Shown here: positions 12,901-27,871 of the stretch, piece by piece
How positions within the stretch are numbered: position 1 is the first letter of the stretch
How the letters are laid out: the number at the start of each line of letters is the position of its first letter
Assembly: GCA_007449985.2 (NCBI GenBank)
Contig: VIIQ02000652.1
Span: 106,054 to 170,053, forward strand
DNA length: 64,000 nt
Direction: 5' to 3'
From: Desmodesmus armatus
Lineage: Eukaryota; Chlorophyta; Chlorophyceae; Sphaeropleales; Scenedesmaceae
Made by a program: the position numbers and the translations under genes
Notes under the pieces: generated by a model
What the model saw: only the letters and a program-made list of their open reading frames with translations
The model's database searches: none
Told to the model about the DNA's origin: nothing

Positions 12901-13570
12901 GCCTTACCTCGATGCTGAGGCCTTCGAACTCTGCTGCTTTCCGCTGCGCCGCTGCTGCTGCTGCCTCGCTTGCCTGCAACAGGAATGCAAGTGCAGCTGG
13001 CTTCAACCCCATCCACAAGTGCATCCAGGTTTGGTGAATGTGTCTACATACTCCCGCCGACTCTTTGAAAGCAGCATACTGATGAGCATTGGCAGGCATG
13101 GGTGGTTAGCCTGTAGGGAGAGCAACAAGCTGCACGTGCAGGGTTGTGCTGGACTTCTGGGACTGTGACGCCTGCCACGCAAGACAGTGCTGGGAATGTT
13201 GCAGGGACTCACGTCTCTCTCCTTGGCCAGCTGTGCTGATTGCACTGTAAGCTCTCGCTCCTCGGTCGTTGCTGACACCAGTGCCTGGTGCAGTTCGCTG
13301 ACTCTGGCTTTGGCATCTGCTGCTGCTTCGCTGCTGATTTGCCCGATCTCAACCAAGGTATCCAAAACCTGGAGGCATACATATCACAGCGTGTGTGATG
13401 CAGGTGCATGTCATGAGCTGAGTCAAGCAGCGTGCAGGCCGTGTTGAGACCGCTTAGCTATTGCACACAGTCACCGCAAGCAACTGCTGCTTGCCTACCC
13501 TAAATGCTTCACTGCTTGACAGGACATCCTGGAGGTTGGCAATATCTGTGGTAGAGGCAGACGGTGGCAT
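3902..13570 (-). CDS. MBO2: CCDC146/MBO2-type coiled-coil ciliary protein
   Basis: CCDC146 orthologues are long coiled-coil proteins of centrioles and cilia; the Chlamydomonas member, MBO2, is needed for normal flagellar waveform. I place 23 exons: 13499-13570, 13213-13368, 12908-12973, 12449-12571, 12318-12347, 12057-12218, 11886-11948, 11543-11758, 11092-11250, 10741-10883, 10230-10341, 9894-9947, 9555-9646, 9161-9308, 8717-8863, 8329-8436, 7901-8006, 7419-7531, 6774-6896, 6227-6343, 5364-5582, 4663-4833, 3902-4090. Phases agree throughout and give about 962 aa, close to the animal protein (~955). Signatures: [12 protein letters not shown] (exon 15), [10 protein letters not shown] joined to [16 protein letters not shown] (exons 17-18), and the family C-terminus [32 protein letters not shown]. 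Nearly all of it is predicted coiled coil (Ala/Glu/Gln/Leu-rich). The start at 13570 is the only in-frame ATG in the first exon; a further 5' exon is possible. Exons 4-6 are the least certain junctions. Confidence 0.88.
4523..4589 (-). repeat. Intronic copy of the 3' edge of MBO2 exon 22
   Basis: The last ~67 nt of exon 22 (4663-4729), encoding [20 protein letters not shown], recurs here downstream in the last intron with only one or two changes. At the border the copy has GC (GCGGGT) where the real exon has GT, so the copy is probably not an efficient donor. Confidence 0.85.
6027..6205 (+). repeat. Two inverted copies of the 5' edge of MBO2 exon 21
   Basis: The start of exon 21 (minus strand, 5530-5590, encoding [16 protein letters not shown]) recurs twice in opposite orientation on the plus strand, at about 6027-6080 and 6150-6205, inside the intron that precedes the exon in the transcript. 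Each copy keeps the acceptor-like GCAG before the exon text. In the pre-mRNA, exon 21 could pair with either copy. Confidence 0.8.
6867..6980 (-). repeat. Duplicated acceptor edge of MBO2 exon 19
   Basis: A ~48-bp block holding the 3' splice site and first bases of exon 19 (about 6867-6914) is repeated at 6933-6980 with one base difference, giving two candidate acceptors 66 bp apart. Confidence 0.85.
7320..7412. repeat. Imperfect (CAGC)n/(CCAG)n tract
   Basis: A degenerate 4-bp tandem repeat (CAGCCAGCCAGC, with GTCAGCC and GCGAGCC variants) lies in the intron just downstream of MBO2 exon 18. No coding meaning is visible. Confidence 0.8.
9690..9852. repeat. Two-copy tandem repeat in an MBO2 intron
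   Basis: A unit of about 90 bp, containing GACAGGCCATCCT, TATGACCCATATGTG and GCATGCCTGGC, occurs twice (about 9693-9762 and 9783-9852) in the intron between exons 12 and 13. The copies differ at roughly 8-10 positions by eye. Confidence 0.75.
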
Positions 13571-20264
<6,694 letters not shown>

Positions 20265-20863
20265 GGGACCTGAGGCCTGAGGTTCGTTATGGCAGCAGGT
20301 GCACTGGTACTCCTGCAGCGCTGCAGTCAGCGCTGCCTTTGAGTGTTCGTGGCGCAACCTGCTGGGGTTCTGAGTGTTGAGTGGCTGCGTTCGTGCCGGA
20401 CACCCTGCCGGGCCCGGGGGCTGTGTGCTGGAGAGACTGCAAGCAGCACTGTGTTCATGCACCGGCTGTAGTATAGATTCTCAGCTTGTGTTCTGAAGAC
20501 CGCACGTGGCCAGCTGGAAGTTTGGTCCTTTGTTGGGCGTGTAGCCTGTGGGCGGCAGTGGGTTGCATGCATCTGCACTCGGTGCGTGAGCGGATGGACT
20601 GCAGCAGCTTGCTGCTAGGCTGACACTTGTTTGACGCAGAGGCACAAGGGAAGGTGTTACATGCGGCAAACAAGCTACAGCGTGTTGCGACGGACCTCAG
20701 GGCTCAACATGTGTGTATTTTGTCGAGCCCTGTTTTGTCTGTGTCTGTGTTGGGTGTGGCTGATGGTGTGTTCGCCGCCTGACCGACAGTGGGTTGGCTG
20801 GTTGGAGATGACCACCGTCAGGCCGCTGGTTCATGGCTCAAGTACAGAAAAAGCATGATTGGT
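20265..20863. other. RUVBL1 3' flank
   Basis: About 600 bp between the RUVBL1 stop and the repeat cluster. It should contain the 3' UTR. I see no gene and no clear TGTAA on the plus strand. Confidence 0.5.
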
Positions 20864-20885
20864 GAAGAAGAAGAAGAAGAAGAAG

Positions 20886-20998
20886 TGTTACACCACGTGC
20901 ACGTGTGCGCGCAGCAAACAAGCAGCTGCGCGCGCACCGCATGATGCTTTGCTGGGGTTGCTGAACCGCCAGCTGCCCACCTCTGATGCAACTAGCGG
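20886..20998 (-). mobile_element. Family D retroposon end with strong hairpin
   Basis: After the (GAA)n tail the element opens GTGTTACACCACGTGC and contains a GC-rich stem: GTGCGCGCAGC at about 20904-20914 pairs with GCTGCGCGCGCAC about 10 bases further on. It is the leftmost member of the cluster and is truncated by a family C tail at about 21000. Confidence 0.55.
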
Positions 20999-21977
20999 GC
21001 TGCTGATGATGATGATGATTTGTGTTACATTGGGGCCTGTCAATCCAGACCATAAGCTGCCGACCAGTGGCAACCGGGGACACCAAAATGATGATGATGA
21101 TGATGATTTGTGTTACATTGGGGCCTGTCAATCCAGACCATAAGCTGCCGACCAGTGGCAACCGGGGACACCAATCCATTATCCCCCCAAAAGTAACAAG
21201 GCGCCACCTATGACCTGCCTTTTTCAGCAAGTACCTGCGATACACACAGAGTTAACTGACATGCAAGCATGTGCAAGGCATCGAGCATGGAAAGATGCGG
21301 CCTTGTGAAGCGCACATGAACATGGCAAGCATGACTCAGTGACAGGCTCTTGCTGTCCAAAATGACCACCTGAAAATGATCCTGTTGACATGTTGTACAC
21401 TGTACATGCAAATCCTCGTAGTTGACTTTGAGATTTTTGCGCCAGTCAGTCAGTCAGTGTTCGTTACAAAGAGGCCTCAAGGACCCAGCCAACCCGATGC
21501 AAGCCCCGGGACCCAATCCATGTCCCGCCCTTGTAACTCAAGGCGCCACCAATCCTACTCAAGACAGCCCAACCACCTGTGGCACACAAGCTGTGTTAGC
21601 ATGAAACACGCACAAGGCATAAAGCGAACGGATGCGCGGCCAAGATGCGCCAGTCAGTCAGTGTTCGTTACAAAGAGGCCTCAAGGACCCAGCCAACCCG
21701 ATGCAAGCCCGGGACCCAATCCATGCGCCCTGTCAGTCAGTCAGTGTTCGTTACAAAGAGGCCTCAAGGACCCAGCCAACCCGATGCAAGCCCCGGGACC
21801 CAATCCATGTCCCGCCCTTGTAACTCAAGGCGCCACCAATCCTACTCAAGACAGCCCAACCACCTGTGGCACACAAGCTGTGTTAGCATGAAACACGCAC
21901 AAGGCATAAAGCGAACGGATGCGCGGCCAAGATCGCACATGCACATGCTGACGCAGACAAGCAGGCAGTGCAAGCGC

Positions 21978-22920
21978 CAGTCAGTCAGTCAGTGTTCGTT
22001 ACAAAGAGGCCTCAAGGACCCAGCCAACCCGATGCAAGCCCCGGGACCCAATCCATGTCCCGCCCTTGTAACTCAAGGCGCCACCAATCCTACTCAAGAC
22101 AGCCCAACCACCTGTGGCACACAAGCTGTGTTAGCATGAAACACGCACAAGGCATAAAGCGAACGGATGCGCGGCCAAGATCGCACATGCACATGCTGAC
22201 GCAGACAAGCAGGCAGTGCAAGAGCTGACATGGCAATGCAAGCATGACTAGCTGACCCAACCCAAGCTGGCACATGCATCACTGCCCCCGCCCCGTCGGC
22301 TAACAGGGTAAAGCAACCAGAAACACCAAGCACAACAGGAGACATGCAAGGCAGTCAACCATCAGGCAAGGCTGGAGAAGCACAGTGAACTCCCAACAGA
22401 TCACTGTTCACCCGCAAAAAAGGGTGGTCAGGGGCCAGCTGGGGGAACCAAGACGCTGGAGCCACACGCAACACAACAAAATCCTGCAACAACTCCCAAA
22501 AGCGGGCTACTGCCTGCCGCTTCACTTCCTCCAGTTTAGCAGCGGCTTGCTGCTGCCGCTGCTGCTGCTCAAGCTGCGTGAGCGCCTGCCGGCGCTGCTG
22601 GACCTGCTCCTGATGCTGCTGCTGCAAGTCAGAGAGGGCTGCAGGCTGCAAGAGGTCAGTGATGAGCTGCTGATCATCGGGGACTGCTGGAAGCTGCTGC
22701 TGCGCTGCGTCTACCGCTGCTCGATGCTGCTGCAAACCCGCAAAGTTGGCTGCCTTCCGACCCATGTCCATAGCATTGATGGCCGCAAGGCACACCACAC
22801 GCCACACACCCTTGTGCAGGGGGCGTGCACCCGGGATCCCATTGGCCCGGGACACAACATACACAAGACATGATGGGGCTCAAGGGGCCCGGGGAACCAA
22901 CCTGATATGTGCTGTTGTAG
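21978..22920 (-). mobile_element. Longest family A element, with 3' end of an ORF
   Basis: On the minus strand the element runs from about 22920, through a reading frame that stops at 22355, a ~300-nt 3' UTR, the conserved stem and GGCGCC, to the TGTAAC end and (GACT)n tail at 21978. A second copy (23249-24047) matches it almost base for base but is truncated at about 24047 inside the frame. This is the expected form of a 5'-truncated LINE family. Confidence 0.7.
22355..22790 (-). pseudogene. C-terminal fragment of a retroposon protein (copy 1)
   Basis: The frame reads through AINAMDMGRKAANF, a Gln-rich coiled-coil stretch, KRQAVARFWELLQDFV, APDHPFLRVNSDLLG and ends ASPALPDG. There is no reverse transcriptase motif in the part present. 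Its place directly before a conserved 3' UTR and tail suggests the C-terminus of a LINE ORF2. The frame stays open upstream to about 22864, but the segment beyond 22790 is unique to this copy. Confidence 0.5.
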
Positions 22921-23622
22921 CTGGGCCACAATGATGATGATGATGATTTGTGTTACATTGGGGCCTGTCAATCCAGACCATAAGCTGCCGACCAGTGGCA
23001 ACCGGGGACACCAATCCATTATCCCCCCAAAAGTAACAAGGCGCCACCTATGACCTGCCTTTTTCAGCAAGTACCTGCGATACACACAGCTTGGGCAACA
23101 GCTTGGGCACAACAGCTTGGGCAACAGAACACTCCCAGTAGTGGTGGCGCCTGCCGGGCTGACCACCGCTCACTGGGCCACACAAAGCGCCAGTCAGTCA
23201 GTCAGTGTTCGTTACAAAGAGGCCTCAAGGACCCAGCCAACCCGCCGGTCAGTCAGTCAGTGTTCGTTACAAAGAGGCCTCAAGGACCCAGCTAACCCGA
23301 TGCAAGCCCCGGGACCCAATCCATGTCCCTCCCTTGTAACTCAAGGCGCCACCAATCCTACTCAAGACAGCCCAACCACCTGTGGCACACAAGCTGTGTT
23401 AGCATGAAACACGCACAAGGCATAAAGCGAACGGATGCGCGGCCAAGAACGCACATGCACATGCTGACGCAGACAAGCAGGCAGTGAAAGAGCTGACATG
23501 GCAATGCAAGCATGACTAGCTGACCCAACCCAAGCTGGCACATGCATCACTGCCCCCGCCCCGTCGGCTAACAGGGTAAAGCAACCAGAAACACCAAGCA
23601 CAACAGGAGACATGCAAGGCAG

Positions 23623-24047
23623 TCAACCATCAGGCAAGGCTGGAGAAGCACAGTGAACTCCCAACAGATCACTGTTCACCCGCAAAAAAGGGTGGTCAGG
23701 GGCCAGCTGGGGGAACCAAGACGCTGGAGCCACACGCAACACAACAAAATCCTGCAACAACACCCAAAAGCGGGCTACTGCCTGCCGCTTCACTTCCTCC
23801 AGTTTAGCAGCGGCTTGCTGCTGCCGCTGCTGCTGCTCAAGCTGCGTGAGCGCCTGCCGGCGCTGCTGGACCTGCTCCTGATGCTGCTGCTGCAAGTCAG
23901 AGAGGGCTTCAGGCTGCAAAAGGTCAGTGATGAGCTGCTGATCATCGGGGACTGCTGGTAGCTGCTGCTGCGCTGCGTCTACCGCTGCTCGATGCTGCTG
24001 CAAACCCGCAAAGTTGGCTGCCTTTCGACCCATGTCCATAGCATTGA
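23623..24047 (-). pseudogene. C-terminal fragment of a retroposon protein (copy 2)
   Basis: It is nearly identical to copy 1 from AINAMDMGRK to the stop, with changes such as FWVLLQDFV for FWELLQDFV and PEALSD for PAALSD. Just upstream, at 24049, it meets the tail of another family A element, so it is truncated there. Confidence 0.55.
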
Positions 24048-24867
24048 ATGGTCAGTCAGTCAGTGTTCGTCCCATGTCCATAGCTTTCGACCCATGTCCA
24101 TAGCATTGAATGGTCAGTCAGTCAGTGTTCGTTACAAAGAGGCCTCAAGGACCCAGCCAACCCGATGCAAGCCCCGGGACCCAATCCATGTCCCGCCCTT
24201 GTAACTCAAGGCGCCACCAATCCTACTCAAGACAGCCCAACCACCCGAATGGTCAGTCAGTCAGTCAGTGTTACAAAGAGGCCTCAAGGACCCAGCCAAC
24301 CCGATGCAAGCCCCGGGACCCAATCCATGGAATGGTTCACTCACTCACTCATTGTTCGTTACATTGAGATCCCCGAAAGACCCAGCCCACACCATGTAAG
24401 CTCAGGGACCCAAACCATGTCCCTCCAATGCAACTTAAGGCGCCACCAATGGTCTCACTCACTCACTCATTGTTCGTTACATTGAGATCCCCGAAAGACC
24501 CAGCCCACACCATGTAAGCTCAGGGACCCAAACCATGTCCCTCCAATGCAACTTAAGGCGCCACCTCCTTCTCAAGAGCAGCGAACCACCTGCAACACAC
24601 AAGGTTAGGCAACATGCAAACATGTACAAGGCATAAAGCGTCCCGCCCTCAATGGTCATTCATTCATTCAATGGTCAGTCAGTCAGTCAGTGTTCGTTAC
24701 AAAGAGGCCTCAAGGACCCAGCCAACCCGATGCAAGCCCCGGGACCCAATCCATGTCCCGCCCTTGTAACTCAAGGCGCCACCAATCCTACTCAAGACAG
24801 CCCAACCACCTGTGGCACACAAGCTGTGTTAGCATGAAACACGCACAAGGCATAAAGCGAACGGAAT

Positions 24868-25787
24868 GGTCATTCATTCATTCATTGTTCGTTACATTGA
24901 GATCCCCGAAAGACCCAGCCCACACCATGTAAGCTCAGGGGCCCAAACCATGTCCCTCCAATGCAACTTAAGGCGCCACCTCCTTCTCAAGAGCAGCGAA
25001 CCACCTGCAACACACAAGGTTAGGCAACATGCAAACACGTACAAGGCATAAAGCGTCTGAATGCGCGGCCATTGAAGCACATGGGGCCTGCTGAGCAACC
25101 AAGCATGCAGTGACACGCTATCCCAACAAGCGAACAACCATGGCAAGCAAGGCACCTGCTCCCGGTGCTGCTGCTGGGGGAACAGAAAAGTTCAAAACAC
25201 GAGCGTGGGAACAAGAGACCAGCACGTGGCACAGACGCCCGCACTGGCCGAACCACTGCAACTGTGCACTGCTGCTCCACACTGCTGTTGTTGATGCTGC
25301 CAAGCCTTCCTCCAGCTCCAGCACCAGCTCCAGCGCTGCAAAAAGCAGAAGCCCCCTCTGGCGGACTACCAGCGTGACTCGCAAATCTCTTACTGGCCCT
25401 ATCCCGGGCTTGGTCGACTGCCCCCACACCTGCTGCTGACTGCTGCTGCTGCTGTCCAGCCACTGACCAACACTGAGGAACCGAGTACAGCCAGCAACTA
25501 CTGCAACGTAAAACAAACCAAACGCACAACACAATGGCCCTTACACCTGCTCATCGCGCGGCCTGCCAGGCAGCACCAAAAACACGCGATGACAGTAGAC
25601 AGTCCGGGCAGCACAACGAGAGGCTCCGCCCGCCCTGCCAGGCCCACAATTGAACAAGTCCATTATCAACAACCGACACAAGCACACCAGCGGCGCAAAC
25701 GCACCGCCTTGGATGGACCTTCCGCAGAAGGATCCACCCATGCCATCCCGGTGGTGTGGAGCCTTTTTACGCCATGCTCAGGGCGGA
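24868..25787 (-). mobile_element. Longest family B element
   Basis: From the (AATG)n tail at 24868 the B core (GAGATCCCCGAAAGACC to GGCGCCACC) continues into ~700 bp of unique sequence up to 25787, where a family A tail begins. An open minus-strand frame (25118-25534) crosses this part; it is Ser/Gln/Ala-rich and I do not recognise it. Confidence 0.5.
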
Positions 25788-26547
25788 ATGGTCAGTCAGT
25801 CAGTCAGTGTTCGTTACAAAGAGGCCTCAAGGACCCAGCCAACCCGATGCAAGCCCCGGGACCCAATCCATGTCCCGCCCTTGTAACTCAAGGCGCCACC
25901 AATCCTACTCAAGACAGCCCAACCACCTGTGGCACACAAGCTGTGTTAGCATGAAACACGCACAAGGCATAAAGCGAACGGATGCGCGGCCAAGATCGCA
26001 CATGCACATGCTGACGCAGACAAGCAGGCAGTTCAAGAGCTGACATGGCAATGCAAGCATGACTAGCTGACCCAACCCAAGCTGGCGCATGCATCACTGC
26101 CCCCGCCCCGTCGGCTAACAGGGTAAAGCAACCAGAAACACCAAGCACAACAGGAGACATGCAAGGCAGTCAACCATCAGGCAAGGCTGGAGAATGGTCA
26201 CTCACTCACTCACTCATTGTTCGTTACATTGAGATCCCCGAAAGACCCAGCCCACACCATGTAAGCTCAGGGACCCAAACCATGGAATTGTCACTCACTC
26301 ACTCATTGTTCGTTACATTGAGATCCCCGAAAGACCCAGCCCACACCATGTAAGCTCAGGGACCCAAACCAATGGTCATCATTCATTCATTGTTCGTTAC
26401 ATTGAGATCCCCGAAAGACCCAGCCCACACCATGTAAGCTCAGGGACCCAAACCATGTCCCTCCAATGCAACTTAAGGCGCCACCTCCTTCTCAAGAGCA
26501 GCGAACCACCCTCAATGGTCCCGCCCTCAAACCCTGACGAATTTGTC

Positions 26548-26558
26548 AAACTATATAG
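26548..26558 (+). promoter_or_regulatory. TATA-like element upstream of tRNA-Gly
   Basis: ACTATATAGG lies about 30 bp before the mature tRNA 5' end, the usual place of TATA-like boxes in plant-lineage tRNA genes. Confidence 0.5.
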
Positions 26559-26586
26559 GCACAAATCGGTCATTGTGCATCCACCA

Positions 26587-26656
26587 GCGCTCATAGTCTA
26601 GGGGTATGATAGGTCCCTGCCACGGACCAGGCCGGGGTTCGAGTCCCCGTGAGCGC
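26587..26656 (+). tRNA. tRNA-Gly (anticodon GCC)
   Basis: The cloverleaf closes fully: acceptor GCGCTCA (26587-26593) with TGAGCGC (26650-26656); D-arm with A box TAGTCTAGGGG; anticodon stem GGTCC/GGACC around loop CTGCCAC, giving anticodon GCC; T-arm CGGGG/CCCCG around TTCGAGT (B box GGTTCGAGTCC). There is no intron and no encoded CCA, as expected for a nuclear tRNA gene. Confidence 0.97.
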
Positions 26657-26660
26657 AGTG

Positions 26661-26664
26661 TTTT
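26661..26664 (+). terminator. Pol III terminator (TTTT)
   Basis: A run of four T follows the tRNA 3' end by 4 bases, a standard Pol III stop. Confidence 0.75.
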
Positions 26665-26918
26665 GCTGGTGGGACCATTGTTGCCGCATTGGGGGCATTG
26701 GTGCCACCCTAGCAGACACTTCACGCTGCAATCTGACTCCAGCTACGGGTGGGATACCCACAAAGGAAGCAGTTACCCCCCCCCCCTCCGTCCCCCATGG
26801 GCACCAGCCCAATCCCACATCATCCCCCCGCCCCGGACAGCTGGTGCTGCTGCACGCCTGCTGCTGCTGTGCAAGCCCGCTGCTGCTGTGACAGCTAGTG
26901 GGTGCGACCTGAGGCTGG

Positions 26919-27323
26919 ATGCAGCTGGTGACCTGGGTTGATGCCTTGGTTGGGATTGCGCTTCGGGATGCCTTGACATGGTCGCCCAGTGTGGACTTGG
27001 CGACACCGAAGGAGTGCTGCATGCAGCAGCAGCCTCCCCTGCCAGTCAAACCCAAACGCAAACGCACAGGCCGCATCCTGACAGATGAGGAGGAGGATGC
27101 TCTGGCCCGCACCATAGTCAAGTTCTACAACAGCAACCTCAGCATGAAGCTGCAGCAGTTCAAGGCCATGGCTGTCAGCTTGCTGACGCTGCAGCCACAC
27201 AGGAGACCCAGAGGTTACCGCTACACAACCCACTACCAACCTGTTGCTCCACCCACCTACCCACACATGTCCCCGCCCCCCCTTGGACAAAGCAATGGAC
27301 CCACCCACCCATCCACCCAATAA
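26919..27323 (+). CDS. Unrecognised frame with a possible helix-turn-helix segment
   Basis: A 134-aa frame. Residues ~45-90 read KPKRKRTGRILTDEEEDALA and then a helix-like stretch ending KLQQFKAMAVSLLT. Basic residues followed by LTxEEEDAL and a second helix resemble the N-terminal DNA-binding helices of CENP-B/pogo-type and related transposases. The tail after that is Pro-rich and looks non-coding, and a GT at the end of the helix could be a donor. It may be one exon or a transposon relic. It is also possible that this is chance. Confidence 0.3.
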   Translation: MQLVTWVDALVGIALRDALTWSPSVDLATPKECCMQQQPPLPVKPKRKRTGRILTDEEEDALARTIVKFYNSNLSMKLQQFKAMAVSLLTLQPHRRPRGYRYTTHYQPVAPPTYPHMSPPPLGQSNGPTHPSTQ

Positions 27324-27871
27324 CCTAGTGCTGAGAATCTCAAGGGCATCCTGTCAAGTGCCACTGACACACGAAAGCACCGCTGTGCATCTGGGTGCTG
27401 CTGATATTTTGGGGCCCAGTGAAGCATCTCAACGTAATGTGCACATTTGCAAAGTGCTTGAGCACCCCTTTTCTTGAACGTGATCAGTGGATGCAAACAC
27501 ACAGCGGGCCCATTGGAGGTTGTGGTTGCACTGAAGGTTGTCGTGGTACCAGACAGAAATTACCATAACTTCAAAACCACGCTAGGGCAGGCTTGAGCAC
27601 CACCGATGTTGACCCGTGGGTTGATGGAACGTCGGTGTGATGGGAGGAACAGCCACAACCCGCCCCCCACAGGTTTCATCAAAACCCAACAACAGATAAA
27701 GATACATAGAGTGCGCTTGATTTCAATCTGTTTAACCTGGCCCAGAGCCCAAAACAGCCAGCACCCGGACAAGGCACCCCAGCTCTCGAAAGGTGCAGCG
27801 ATCATCAGGGCAGCCATACAGTCAGTTCGTCAGTCTGCTTCGGAATCTTTCAGAGCCTCCAGTCAGGTGTC
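27324..27871. other. Spacer upstream of the U-box gene
   Basis: About 550 bp with no gene that I can support. The last part should hold the promoter and 5' UTR of the U-box gene. Confidence 0.5.

Larger units (their letters stand above)
20864..26520 (-). mobile_element. Cluster of ~21 co-oriented 5'-truncated retroposon 3' ends
   Basis: Read on the minus strand, each element ends in TTTGTAACGAACA or a relative (TGTAA is the volvocine poly(A) signal), followed by a 3- or 4-bp tandem tail. By eye there are four families. A (~11 ends): tail (GACT)n, 3' ends near 21445, 21655, 21740, 21978, 23192, 23252, 24050, 24115, 24250, 24675, 25790. B (~6): tail (GTGA)n or (ATGA)n, near 24335, 24451, 24868, 26196, 26287, 26375. 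C (3): tail (ATC)n, near 21003, 21088, 22931. D (1): tail (TTC)n at 20864. All carry a stem (plus-strand GTTACA... pairing with ...TGTAAC or its variant ~70-80 bp later) followed in A-C by GGCGCCACC. All share one orientation and most are cut short at the 5' side by the next tail. I infer non-LTR elements (LINE or LINE-mobilised SINE), RTE-like in their tandem tails. Confidence 0.75.

Noticed and set aside
21422..25954. Plus-strand frames repeated in each family A copy (QSVFVTKRPQGPSQPD-like).
   Set aside because: They read the antisense of the retroposon 3' UTR and stem; the frame depends on the 4-bp tail and differs between copies.
20864..26520. CRISPR-like array, because repeats alternate with unique sequence.
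   Set aside because: Repeat lengths vary, copies are 5'-truncated, tails are microsatellites and the genome is eukaryotic.
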